Shown here in pieces: positions 23,871-32,639 of a stretch of 64,000 nt of DNA. The stretch's first letter is position 1, and each line of letters starts with the position of its first letter. The notes beneath the pieces were generated by a model that was not told the DNA's origin, ran no database searches, and worked only from the letters and a program-made list of their open reading frames with translations. The position numbers and the translations under genes were made by a program. Origin of the DNA: Ectothiorhodospira shaposhnikovii. GTDB taxonomy: Bacteria; Pseudomonadota; Gammaproteobacteria; Ectothiorhodospirales; Ectothiorhodospiraceae. Where the stretch lies: NCBI RefSeq assembly GCF_016584105.1, contig NZ_NRSM01000018.1, forward strand, positions 1 to 64,000, written 5' to 3'.

Positions 23871-24015
23871 GTAAAATGACTCTTTGGTGATGTTTGACTA
23901 TCGCTGTAAACCGCAGCGCTGTCAGGGTATGACAAGGCAGGACAACATTCGATCCCCTGGCAACGGCATGAGATACATCAAAGGGGGGCCATGGTAGCGG
24001 GAACCGGCAGCGGGT

Positions 24016-24921
24016 TCACCCCCTGGGGTGATGGGTGGCGTGCAGGTCCTTGAGGCGTTCCGTTGCCACATGGGTATAGATCTGGGTGGTGGACAGGCTG
24101 GAATGGCCCAGCAACATCTGCACCACCCGCAGGTCTGCCCCGTGATTGAGCAGATGGGTGGCAAAGGCGTGGCGCAGGGTATGGGGCGACAGGTGCTTGT
24201 GAATCCCCGCGCTTTGCGCATGACGTTTGATCAGATACCAGAAGGCCTGCCGGGTCATGCCCTCTCCCCTGCGGGTGACGAACAGTGACTCCGACTGGCC
24301 ATGCCCCTGCATCAGTGCCGGCCTGCCCTCTGCCAGATAACGCTCCAGCCAGTCCATGGCCTCCTCTCCCAGGGGAACCAACCGTTCCTTGCCGCCCTTG
24401 CCCTGGGTACGCACCACCCCATGACGACGGCTCACCTGTCCCAAGCGCAGCCCCACCAGTTCAGAAACCCGCAGCCCGGTGGCGTAAAGCACTTCCAGCA
24501 TGGCCCGGTCACGCAGGCCGTTGGTGTCCTCCACGTCCGGAGCGGCCAGCAGGGCCTCCACTTCCGCCTCGGTGAGGGTATCGGGCAGCGGCCGTCCCAG
24601 TTTGGGGGCATCGATACGGGCAGTGGGATCGTCGCGGACCTGGCCCGCCTGGAGCAAAAAACCGTAGAAACGACGCAGGGTGGAGAGCAACCGTGCCATG
24701 CTGCGCGGCTTGGCCCCGGCCTCCAGGCGTTGCGCCAGATAGGCCAGCAACCATCCCCGATCCGCGCCGGTCAGGGATGCGCCTTCCGCCTCCAGGTACC
24801 GGGCCAGACCGCTCAGATCGGCCCGATAGGCCGTCAGGGTGTGCTGACTCAGGCCTTCCTGCATCCATAACGTATCAAGAAACCGGTCGATGACCGGCTG
24901 ATCCTTGAGTCCTTCCGCCAC
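24016..24921 (-). CDS. xerD: XerD, site-specific tyrosine recombinase
   Basis: Works with XerC at dif to resolve chromosome dimers. The 301-residue protein has an N-terminal SAM-like DNA-binding domain (10-95) and a C-terminal catalytic domain. Catalytic residues: Arg151 (GLRVSEL), Lys175 (GKGGKER), His247 and Arg250 (HTLRHAF), His273 (LGHSSLST) and Tyr282 (TQIYTHV). It starts 3 bases after the slipin stop and is followed by dsbC, so it is probably part of a longer minus-strand operon. Confidence 0.95.
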   Translation of the reverse strand: MAEGLKDQPVIDRFLDTLWMQEGLSQHTLTAYRADLSGLARYLEAEGASLTGADRGWLLAYLAQRLEAGAKPRSMARLLSTLRRFYGFLLQAGQVRDDPTARIDAPKLGRPLPDTLTEAEVEALLAAPDVEDTNGLRDRAMLEVLYATGLRVSELVGLRLGQVSRRHGVVRTQGKGGKERLVPLGEEAMDWLERYLAEGRPALMQGHGQSESLFVTRRGEGMTRQAFWYLIKRHAQSAGIHKHLSPHTLRHAFATHLLNHGADLRVVQMLLGHSSLSTTQIYTHVATERLKDLHATHHPRG

Positions 24922-24924
24922 GAA

Positions 24925-25719
24925 TCAACCCTTGTTCTCGTCCTGCTGTTTCGACACCACCCGGGGCAGACCGTCCTCCACCAGCCCCTTGAAGGCGCTC
25001 AACAGATCCATCGGGAAGGGGAAGATCACGGTAGAGGCATTCTTGTTACCCATGTCGCCCATGGTCTGCAGATAACGCAACTGCAGGGCATGGGGACTTT
25101 TGGCAAGGATGTCGGAAGCCTCGGTCAGTTTCACCGCCGCCTGCAGCTCCCCTTCGGCGTGGATCACCTTGGCCCGCCGCTCGCGCTCGGCCTCCGCCTG
25201 GCGGGCAATGGCGCGGATCATGCTCTCGTTGAGATCCACATGCTTGATCTCCACGTTGGCCACCTTGATGCCCCAGGCATCGGTCTGGCTGTCCAGGATG
25301 CTCTGGATGTCGTCGTTGAGCTTGTCTCGCTCGGAAAGCATTTCATCCAGGTCGTGCTTGCCCAGCACGGAGCGCAGGGTGGTCTGGGCCAGCTGGCTGG
25401 TGGCGTTGTTGTAGTCCTCCACCTGGATGATGGCCTTGGCGGGGTCCACCACCCGGAAATAGAGCACCGCGTTCACCCGAACGGTGACGTTGTCCTGGGA
25501 AATCACGTCCTGGCTGGGCACGTCCAGGGTGATGACCCGCAGGTCCACCCGGACCATCTGTTGAATGCCGGGAATGACGATGATCAGCCCCGGCCCCTTG
25601 ACCGACTGGAATCGTCCCAGAAAGAAGATGACGCCCCGTTCATACTCCGGAAGGATCCGGATGGACATCACCAGAAAGCCGAGAATCAGGCCCAGTGGGA
25701 CCAATAGCGCGGTGATCAT
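24925..25719 (-). CDS. Slipin (SPFH/stomatin-like) membrane protein
   Basis: A 264-residue SPFH protein that pairs with NfeD. One N-terminal hydrophobic segment (3-22) is followed by [20 protein letters not shown] and the SPFH beta-domain with [25 protein letters not shown] helical tail follows with [19 protein letters not shown]. Its ATG overlaps the nfeD stop by 4 bases. The nfeD-slipin pair is widely conserved and linked to membrane microdomains and quality control. Confidence 0.93.
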   Translation of the reverse strand: MITALLVPLGLILGFLVMSIRILPEYERGVIFFLGRFQSVKGPGLIIVIPGIQQMVRVDLRVITLDVPSQDVISQDNVTVRVNAVLYFRVVDPAKAIIQVEDYNNATSQLAQTTLRSVLGKHDLDEMLSERDKLNDDIQSILDSQTDAWGIKVANVEIKHVDLNESMIRAIARQAEAERERRAKVIHAEGELQAAVKLTEASDILAKSPHALQLRYLQTMGDMGNKNASTVIFPFPMDLLSAFKGLVEDGLPRVVSKQQDENKG

Positions 25720-27227
25720 GATGTAGCAGCTCCTGTCGTGATGGTCTTGTCGGAGACGGGCTCGACGGTCAGCGTCAACCCGTCGATGGACTTGACATGG
25801 ACGGTATCTCCCTTGGCCAGGGGGACATCGCAGCGGGCCAGCCAGGATTCGCTATGCACCCAGACCCGGCCGCTGCCGCCGGAGAAATTCTTCATGACGG
25901 TGCCGGTGGCGCCGATGAGTTCTTCCCGACCGGTGGTGACCTGGCGCCTGCGGATGCCCACCAGCTTGCCCAGCACCCACATCAGGAAGATGGCGGAGAC
26001 CAGCGCCGTTCCAGCCACCAGGGGGAGGGAGATGTGCAGGTTGGCCTCATCCACCAGGATGATGGACCCCACCACGAAGGCGGCGATGCCGCCAAAGCCC
26101 AGGATGCCGAAACTGGGCAGGAAGGCCTCGGCAATCATGAAGACGATGCCCAGGAAGATCAGGGCCAGACCGGCGTAATTGATGGGCAGCACCTGGAAGG
26201 CATAGAGGGCCAGCACCAGACAGATGGCCCCCACCACCCCGGGGAAGATGTTGCCGGGATTGGCCAGCTCGAAGATGATGCCGTAGATGCCCACCAGCAT
26301 CAGGATGTAGGCGATGTTGGGATTGGTGATCACTGCCAGCAGGCGTGTGCGCCAGTCGGGTGCCAGTTCCACCAGCTGCAGATTTTCGGTGTTGAGTTCA
26401 CGTTCACCCACCTCCAGCTTCACCACCCGGCCATGGATCTGCCCGAGCAGATCCTCCAGGCTTTCGGCCACCACGTCGATGACGTTCTTTTCCAGGGCAT
26501 CGCTGGCGGTCAGGCTCACCGCCTCGCGCACGGCCTCCTCGGCCCAGTCCGCATTGCGACCCCGCAGTTCCGCCAGTCCGCGGATGTAGGCCACCGCGTC
26601 CTCCAGCACCTTGCGTTCCATGGCCGTGGCGCCCCGGCGGGGCCGCGGCCTGGTTTCCTCCTCGGCGTCGGCCTCCCCGGCGACCGATTCCCGTGCCTCC
26701 TCATGGGTTACGTCGTCTGCCGTCACATCCAGGCGCCGGTCGGACTCGCCGCCGGGCCGCTCCTGGGGCTCGTCGGGCATGCCCGGCATCCCGCCCACCT
26801 GCACCGGCGTGGCCGACCCCAGGTTGGTGGCGGGGGCCATGGCGGCAATGTGACTGGCATAGAGCAGATAGGTGCCGGCACTGGCCGCCCTGGCGCCGGA
26901 AGGCGATACATAGGTGACGACGGGGACGGGCGAAGACAAGATGCCCTTGATCATGTCGCGCATGGCAGTGTCCAGACCGCCGGGGGTGTCCATGCGCACC
27001 ACCACCACCTCGGCATTGCGCTCCCGCGCCTTTTCCAGTCCACGCACGAAATAATCACTGGTGGCCGGTCCGATGGCGCCCTCCACGTTCAGGATCAGGG
27101 CGATCCGTCCCTCCTGGGCCTGGCTCACGAAGGCCAACCCGCCGCCCAGGCACAACAGCAGGCACCATAGCATCAGCCGGGCCGGGAGTGATCGGGACGA
27201 ACGGAAGGATCGGAGCATGGTTGTCAC
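25716..27227 (-). CDS. NfeD, membrane-bound ClpP-class serine protease
   Basis: Long-type NfeD, 503 residues. A signal/anchor lies at about residues 15-37. The periplasmic ClpP-class domain (40-290) has a Ser nucleophile in [13 protein letters not shown], preceded by [15 protein letters not shown]. An acidic low-complexity insert ([24 protein letters not shown]) lies in the middle. Four or more transmembrane segments span 315-420, and a C-terminal OB-fold NfeD domain ends the protein. In homologues the slipin is the cleaved substrate. The gene overlaps both its neighbours. Confidence 0.93.
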   Translation of the reverse strand: MTTMLRSFRSSRSLPARLMLWCLLLCLGGGLAFVSQAQEGRIALILNVEGAIGPATSDYFVRGLEKARERNAEVVVVRMDTPGGLDTAMRDMIKGILSSPVPVVTYVSPSGARAASAGTYLLYASHIAAMAPATNLGSATPVQVGGMPGMPDEPQERPGGESDRRLDVTADDVTHEEARESVAGEADAEEETRPRPRRGATAMERKVLEDAVAYIRGLAELRGRNADWAEEAVREAVSLTASDALEKNVIDVVAESLEDLLGQIHGRVVKLEVGERELNTENLQLVELAPDWRTRLLAVITNPNIAYILMLVGIYGIIFELANPGNIFPGVVGAICLVLALYAFQVLPINYAGLALIFLGIVFMIAEAFLPSFGILGFGGIAAFVVGSIILVDEANLHISLPLVAGTALVSAIFLMWVLGKLVGIRRRQVTTGREELIGATGTVMKNFSGGSGRVWVHSESWLARCDVPLAKGDTVHVKSIDGLTLTVEPVSDKTITTGAATS

Positions 27228-27610
27228 GACGAATGGACCTCGTACAGTGCGGCCAGGTCACGTTCCAGCAGGGATTTGTCACCCAGATTGAGTTCTACCA
27301 GACGTTTGAGATGCTGGGCGCTCTCCAGTTCCATCTGTGTGATCCGAAGCCCCAGATCCCGGCCGTCCAGGCGCTGAAACTGCACCATGAGCAGGATGTC
27401 CAGATCCTCCGCCAGGGGCACCCGCAGATAGGCGTATTCGCCCAGTCGCCGCTGCGACATGGGCCGGGGTGTTCGCACCAGCACCCCCTGCAGGGAAAGA
27501 TCCACCAACTCCACCGGGGTCTCGTCCGGCGACTCCAGGGTCATATAGGCCACGCCCTTGAAGCTGACCCGATGAAAATGCCGCCGTTCCTGATTCTGTT
27601 CTTCGCTCAT
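27224..27610 (-). CDS. PilZ domain c-di-GMP receptor
   Basis: A 128-residue single-domain PilZ protein. Both ligand motifs are intact: Arg10-x3-Arg14 in ERRHFHRVSF and Asp37-x-Ser39-x2-Gly42 in VDLSLQGVLV, so c-di-GMP binding is expected. Its stop overlaps the nfeD ATG, so it heads the nfeD-slipin-xerD-dsbC run. A PilZ protein coupled to NfeD/slipin is not a standard arrangement; what it controls is unknown. Confidence 0.88.
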   Translation of the reverse strand: MSEEQNQERRHFHRVSFKGVAYMTLESPDETPVELVDLSLQGVLVRTPRPMSQRRLGEYAYLRVPLAEDLDILLMVQFQRLDGRDLGLRITQMELESAQHLKRLVELNLGDKSLLERDLAALYEVHSS

Positions 27611-27714
27611 GGGGGCCTCATCGCATGCGCATCGCGGGGGATCCGGTCATCCACCGATCTCCCACGAGTATAAGACCGCGCCGGGTGCTTTGCTGAAAAG
27701 CCCACAGCCGGGGC

Positions 27715-27720
27715 TATAAT
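27715..27720 (+). promoter_or_regulatory. Candidate -10 for the RDD gene
   Basis: TATAAT occurs 65 bases before the RDD start, with TTGCTG about 20 bases upstream, a longer spacing than ideal. It is the only obvious plus-strand promoter element in the divergent gap with the PilZ gene. Confidence 0.4.
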
Positions 27721-27784
27721 GCCCGCCCATCCCGCGGCTTCATCAATTCCCCCAAAACACGCACCTTCGCAGCCGGAACTTGCC

Positions 27785-28306
27785 ATGACCGACGCCCAGA
27801 CACCCGCTCCCCTCCAGCCCATCGGCATCCTGCGCCGCCTGGCCTGCCTCATCTATGAGAGCATGCTGCTCCTGGCCGTACTCATGCTGACCGCGCTGGG
27901 TGCCACCCTGTTGACCGGTCTTACCGAGGAACACCCGCTGTTTCCGCTGTTCACCCTGTTCATCCTGTGCGTGACCTTTCTCTATTTCGGCTGGTTCTGG
28001 ACCCGGGGAGGTGTTTCCCTGGCCATGCAGACCTGGCGCATTCAGCTGGTGGGCAGGCGGGGACAGGCCGTGACCTGGATGCACGCCATGCGCCGTTTCC
28101 TGGTGGCCCTGCTGCAGTGGGTGGTGATCCTGGCCGGTCTGCAGGCCTGGCGCACCGGCCTGTGGCCGGTGGCGCTGGGGGTGCTGGTGGCGGTGGCCGC
28201 CGGGCTGATCTGGACCTGGCGCCACCCGCAGAAGCTCATGCTCCATGACCTGCTCTCGGACACCCGCCTGGTACGCCTGCCGGATCACAAGAAAACCGGG
28301 GGCTGA
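27785..28306 (+). CDS. RDD-family membrane protein
   Basis: A 173-residue integral membrane protein of the RDD family, function unknown (transport roles have been proposed). The ATG at 27785 was preferred to an upstream one because it starts the typical Pro-rich leader before GILRRLACLIYESMLL, whose Arg and Tyr/Glu occupy the RDD signature. Four hydrophobic segments lie at about 20-45, 55-75, 115-130 and 133-150. The C-terminal RDD-like element is LMLHDLLSDTRLV. It converges with lptG. Confidence 0.88.
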   Translation: MTDAQTPAPLQPIGILRRLACLIYESMLLLAVLMLTALGATLLTGLTEEHPLFPLFTLFILCVTFLYFGWFWTRGGVSLAMQTWRIQLVGRRGQAVTWMHAMRRFLVALLQWVVILAGLQAWRTGLWPVALGVLVAVAAGLIWTWRHPQKLMLHDLLSDTRLVRLPDHKKTGG

Positions 28307-28312
28307 GCAGGG

Positions 28313-29374
28313 CTAACGCACCCGCCGCAAGGCCCACAGGGCCACCAGCAGGAATACCGTCAGCGGCAGCACGGCGCTGAGGAAGGGGGGAATCCCGTAC
28401 ACCAGCCCCATATGGTTGAGGGTCCGGTTGAGCAGGTGGAATCCCACCCCGATCAGGATGCCGATGAACAACCGCTGTCCCGCCCCGCCGGTGCGCAGGG
28501 AACCGAAGATGAAGGGTATCGCCAGCAGCAGCATCACCAGACTGGACAACGGGGTGGTAAAGCGGGTCCAGAAGGCCAGCTCGTAGGGAGCCGACTCCAG
28601 GTTGTTATCCCGCAGATAGCTGATATAGCGGGCCAGCGCCCAGGCGGACATCTGCCTGGGCTCCACCACGATGACGTCAAACAGCTCGGGGGCCAGCAAC
28701 CGGTCCCACCGCTCCGTGGCCACCCGTTCCGCCTGGACGCCCGTGGGCGAAACACGGCTTCGCACCACGTCCTCCATGACCCAGGCGCCCTCCCGGTAAC
28801 GGGCCTGACCCGCCTGGACCGACTCCACCAGGCGTCCGGTATCGTCGAACCGGTAGATGCGCAGATCCTGCAACCGCAACCCCGGCATGATGGTGCGGAC
28901 ATTCAGGAACCGGTCGCCATCCCTGGCCCAGAGGCCGCCACTGCCCACATGGACCTGATCGGAATGGGAAAAGGTGCGCAGACTCTGGGCCTGGCGCTCC
29001 GCGGCCGGTGCCACCACCTCCCCCAGCAGCACCGCCGCCAGCATCATGACCAGTCCGGCCTGCAACACGGCCTTGACGATACGGGAAACAGACAATCCGG
29101 CCGCCCGCATGGCGGTGAGTTCGCTGTTCTCGGCGGCGGTACCCAGGCTCAACAGGGTGCCCAGCAGCACCGCGGTGGGAAACAGCTCATAGAGCCGACG
29201 GGGAATGGTAAGGGCCGTGTAAGTCACGGCCTGGATCCAGCCGTAGGCCCCCTGCCCCACATCATCCAGTTCGCCGATGAAGGTGAAAGCCACATCCAGC
29301 GCGGTCAGCACCAGCAGGGCCAGCAGGGTACCGCCAACCACCTGCCGGGCAATATAGAGGCGCAGGATCATCAT
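28313..29374 (-). CDS. lptG: LptG, LPS export permease subunit
   Basis: Membrane subunit of LptB2FGC, which extracts LPS from the inner membrane. The ATG at 29374 was chosen: it overlaps the lptF stop and starts MMILRLYIARQVVGG; a much longer open frame upstream lies inside lptF. Length is 353 residues. Transmembrane helices flank a periplasmic beta-jellyroll domain (about 120-260), and the coupling-helix region reads ENSELTAMRAAGLS. It pairs with lptF and diverges from pepA, as in E. coli. Confidence 0.95.
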   Translation of the reverse strand: MMILRLYIARQVVGGTLLALLVLTALDVAFTFIGELDDVGQGAYGWIQAVTYTALTIPRRLYELFPTAVLLGTLLSLGTAAENSELTAMRAAGLSVSRIVKAVLQAGLVMMLAAVLLGEVVAPAAERQAQSLRTFSHSDQVHVGSGGLWARDGDRFLNVRTIMPGLRLQDLRIYRFDDTGRLVESVQAGQARYREGAWVMEDVVRSRVSPTGVQAERVATERWDRLLAPELFDVIVVEPRQMSAWALARYISYLRDNNLESAPYELAFWTRFTTPLSSLVMLLLAIPFIFGSLRTGGAGQRLFIGILIGVGFHLLNRTLNHMGLVYGIPPFLSAVLPLTVFLLVALWALRRVR

Positions 29375-30483
29375 GCCGACACCTCCCGGCGGCGCCAGAC
29401 GATCATCATCAGCCAGCGCAGGCCGTAGCGATGCAGCAGCAGATAAACGAGCATCCCCCCCACCAGGGCATGCACCCACCACATGCCCAGCCAGGGCGGA
29501 GACACCCCGTCCGCGTACCAGGACTGGGCCATGATCTGCAACTGGGCATAGACCACGTAAACCGCCACCCCCAGGGCCAGCTTGGCAAAACGCCCCTGAC
29601 GGGGCGAGGTATAGGACAGCGGCAGGGCCACCAGAGCCAGCAGCAGCATGGAGATGGGCGCGGCCAGCCGCCACTGCAGCTCGGCCCGGTAATCCAGACG
29701 GTCAGAACCCCACAGCGTCAGGGTGGGCACGTTATCCGTGCGGTTGCGCACCGACACGGCATCGGGCTCGGGCATCCTCACCCCATGGGTCTTGAATTCG
29801 ATGATGCGAAAATCCAGATCCCCCGGACTGCCCTCGTAGCGGAAACCGTCCCGCAGCACCAGGAAACGCTGCCCCGACACCGGGTCCACCTGCTGGGTGG
29901 CGGTGCGCGCCACCACCACCTCGGTCCGGTCAGCCATGCGGCGCTGGATGAAGACGTTGTTCATGGTGCGGCGCTCGTCGGAGAAAGACTCCACGAACAG
30001 CACCACACCGCCGAAACCGGCGCGGGTGAACCGGCCCGGCGTGACCCCCATGAGATCGGAGCGCTGACTCGCCTCGGCACGGATCTGATCCACCATCAGG
30101 GAGGTCTGGGGCGACACGAACAGGGACAGGAAGGCCAGGATCAGGGTCAGCGGCAGGGCCAGGATGAGAATGGTCCTGTACAGACGCCCATACCCCACCC
30201 CGGAGGCCATCAGGGCGGCCATCTCGCTGTCCTTGTAGAGCCGGCCCAGGGAGAGCATCAGCGCCAGAAACAGTGAAACGGGCAACAGCAGGATCAGCCC
30301 GTTGAACGTGCCCAGGATCAGGATGGGGGGCAGCACATCGCCGGGGATGCGGCCCTCGGCCGCCTCCCGCAGCAGCCGGGCCAGCACGCCGCCCATGATG
30401 ATCAGCAGCAGCACCAGGGTCACGGCAAGCTGGGTGAACAGCATCTCCCGGACCAGATAACGGTCGAGCACCTTCAGGCGCAT
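29371..30483 (-). CDS. lptF: LptF, LPS export permease subunit
   Basis: The second permease of the LPS exporter, 370 residues. The N-terminal helix region LDRYLVREMLFTQLAVTLVLLL, the coupling motif DSEMAALMASGVGYGRL, the central periplasmic jellyroll and the final helices match the YjgP/YjgQ family. It overlaps lptG by 4 bases. Divergent from pepA with a 155-base gap. Confidence 0.95.
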   Translation of the reverse strand: MRLKVLDRYLVREMLFTQLAVTLVLLLIIMGGVLARLLREAAEGRIPGDVLPPILILGTFNGLILLLPVSLFLALMLSLGRLYKDSEMAALMASGVGYGRLYRTILILALPLTLILAFLSLFVSPQTSLMVDQIRAEASQRSDLMGVTPGRFTRAGFGGVVLFVESFSDERRTMNNVFIQRRMADRTEVVVARTATQQVDPVSGQRFLVLRDGFRYEGSPGDLDFRIIEFKTHGVRMPEPDAVSVRNRTDNVPTLTLWGSDRLDYRAELQWRLAAPISMLLLALVALPLSYTSPRQGRFAKLALGVAVYVVYAQLQIMAQSWYADGVSPPWLGMWWVHALVGGMLVYLLLHRYGLRWLMMIVWRRREVSA

Positions 30484-30517
30484 GCCGTCACCGCGGCCCC
30501 GGCGCCCCGGGCGCCTG

Positions 30518-30547
30518 TTGGTGAAGAGAACGGATTTTCCATAGAAT
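30518..30547 (+). promoter_or_regulatory. Candidate sigma-70 promoter of pepA-holC-valS
   Basis: TTGGTG (30518-30523), an 18-base spacer and TAGAAT (30542-30547) lie 92 bases before the pepA ATG, in a locally AT-rich stretch of the lptF-pepA divergent gap. Confidence 0.45.
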
Positions 30548-30638
30548 GGATAAACTCTTGTCAGTCATGGGCAGGCTGATGAGCACGGCCCTTGCCCTGC
30601 CCTCACCATCCCCCACCCAGTTTCTCCCGAGGAACGGC

Positions 30639-32132
30639 ATGGAATTCACAGTCGAAAGCACCCATCCCGCACAACAGCGCAGCGCCTGCATCATCGCAGG
30701 GGTGTTCGAGCGCCGGAAGCTCTCCGCCGCCGCCAAGGCCCTGGACGAGGCCACCGGCGGCGCCATCAGCGCCCTGGTCAAGCGGGGCGACATGGACGGC
30801 GAGCGCGGGCAGTGCCTGTGGCTGCATCACGTCCCCAATGATCTGGCGGACCGGATTCTGCTGATCGGCTGCGGCAAGGAACGGGAGTTCGGCGAAGCCG
30901 CCTTCCGCCAGGTCACCGCCGCCATGGTGGGCGCCCTGCGCCGGACCGGTGCCGACCAGGTGCATAATTATCTCACGGATCTGCCGGTCAAGGGACATGA
31001 CCTGGAATGGAAGCTGGTGCAGAGCGTGCTGGTGGTGGAAGACGGCCTTTACCGATTCGATGAATTCAAGAGCGGCAAGAAATCCGACCTGGTCGCCCTC
31101 AAGCGCATGGTCCTCAACGTGGCGGACGCCAAGGACCTGGAAGCCGGCGCCAATGCCATGGCCCGGGCCTCCGCCACCGCCCTGGGCATGGCCCTGACCC
31201 GGGATCTGGCCAACCGTCCCGGCAACGTCTGCACCCCCACCCACCTGGCGGAACAGGCCCGACAGCTCAAAAAGGCCTACAAGGACCTGAAACTGGAAGT
31301 GCTGGACGAGGAAGAAATGGAGAAGCTGGGCATGGGCGCCCTGCTGGCGGTCTCCCGGGGGTCCGAACAGCCGGCGAAACTCATCGTCATGGACTATCGG
31401 GGCGGTAAAAAGAGCGACAAGCCGGTGGTCCTGGTGGGCAAGGGCATCACCTTCGACACCGGCGGCATCTCCATCAAACCCGGCGAGGCCATGGACGAGA
31501 TGAAGTTCGACATGGGCGGCGCGGCGGCGGTCATGGGCACCATGAAGGCCGTGGCCGAACTCCGCCTGCCCATGAACATCATCGGTGTCATCGCCGCCGC
31601 CGAAAACATGCCCGACGGCAAGGCCACCAAACCCGGCGATATCGTCACCACCCTCTCGGGACAGACGGTGGAGATCCTCAACACCGACGCCGAGGGCCGG
31701 CTGGTGCTGTGTGACGCCCTGACCTATGTGGAACGCTTCGACCCGGACGTGGTGGTGGACCTGGCCACGCTCACCGGCGCCTGCATCATTGCCCTGGGCC
31801 ATCAGGCCTCGGCGGTGCTGGGCAACCACGGCCCGCTCATCAACGAGTTGCTGGCCGCGGGCAGGCACAGCGGCGACCGGGCCTGGGAAATGCCCCTGTG
31901 GGATGAATACCAGGAACAGCTCAAGAGCAACTTCGCCGATATGGCCAACATCGGCGGCCGGCCGGCCGGCACCATCACCGCAGCCTGTTTCCTGTCCCGG
32001 TTCACCAAGAAGTACAAGTGGGCCCACCTGGACATCGCCGGGGTGGCCTGGAAGAGCGGCAAGGAAAAGGGAGCCACCGGACGTCCGGTGCCGCTGCTGA
32101 TGCAGTTCCTGGCCAGCCGGGTGAAGGACTAG
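30639..32132 (+). CDS. pepA: Leucyl aminopeptidase PepA
   Basis: Dizinc/manganese M17 aminopeptidase; in E. coli it also binds DNA in Xer recombination. The ATG at 30639 follows a GAGGAA ribosome site and starts MEFTVESTHP; 497 residues. The M17 signature NTDAEGRLVL is present, with metal ligands in VLVGKGITFDTGGISIKPG and MKFDMGG. The C-terminal catalytic core is complete. It leads the classic pepA-holC-valS operon. Confidence 0.96.
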   Translation: MEFTVESTHPAQQRSACIIAGVFERRKLSAAAKALDEATGGAISALVKRGDMDGERGQCLWLHHVPNDLADRILLIGCGKEREFGEAAFRQVTAAMVGALRRTGADQVHNYLTDLPVKGHDLEWKLVQSVLVVEDGLYRFDEFKSGKKSDLVALKRMVLNVADAKDLEAGANAMARASATALGMALTRDLANRPGNVCTPTHLAEQARQLKKAYKDLKLEVLDEEEMEKLGMGALLAVSRGSEQPAKLIVMDYRGGKKSDKPVVLVGKGITFDTGGISIKPGEAMDEMKFDMGGAAAVMGTMKAVAELRLPMNIIGVIAAAENMPDGKATKPGDIVTTLSGQTVEILNTDAEGRLVLCDALTYVERFDPDVVVDLATLTGACIIALGHQASAVLGNHGPLINELLAAGRHSGDRAWEMPLWDEYQEQLKSNFADMANIGGRPAGTITAACFLSRFTKKYKWAHLDIAGVAWKSGKEKGATGRPVPLLMQFLASRVKD

Positions 32133-32154
32133 ACGGCGCCCCGCGGCTCACACC

Positions 32155-32577
32155 ATGACCCGAGTCGATTTTTACACCATCAAGAGCGACCAGCCCCAGG
32201 CCCGCCTGGCCATCACCTGCCGGCTGATCCACAAGGCCTTCGGGCTGGGGCACCGGGTGCACGTGCACACCGGTTCCCCCGGCCTGTCACGGCAACTGGA
32301 TGAGCTGCTGTGGACCTTCCGGGACGATGCCTTCATCCCCCACGGGATCAACCCCCAGGATCCGGACATGCCGGTGAGCATCGGCCATGACCGGGTCCCG
32401 CCCACGGCCCGGGATCTGCTGCTGAACCTGGCCGACACCGTGCCCGAAGGCTACGAAGGCTTTGCCCGAGTGGCGGAGATCGTCAACGAGGACCCCGTGG
32501 TGAAACAGGCCGGGCGCGACCGCTTCCGCTACTATCGGGAACACGGCTGCGACCTGCACCACCACCCGCTGGGATGA
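32155..32577 (+). CDS. holC: DNA polymerase III chi subunit
   Basis: Clamp-loader accessory subunit that links SSB to psi/tau. The 140-residue protein begins [12 protein letters not shown] and contains the conserved HVHTGS stretch, [11 protein letters not shown] and [15 protein letters not shown]. It lies 22 bases after pepA and overlaps the earliest possible valS start, the usual gene order. Confidence 0.95.
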   Translation: MTRVDFYTIKSDQPQARLAITCRLIHKAFGLGHRVHVHTGSPGLSRQLDELLWTFRDDAFIPHGINPQDPDMPVSIGHDRVPPTARDLLLNLADTVPEGYEGFARVAEIVNEDPVVKQAGRDRFRYYREHGCDLHHHPLG

Positions 32578-32639
32578 CCACTCCCACCGAAAAGCATCAT
32601 ATAATCCGCCACTTTCGCCCGCACCCAGACACAGGCACC

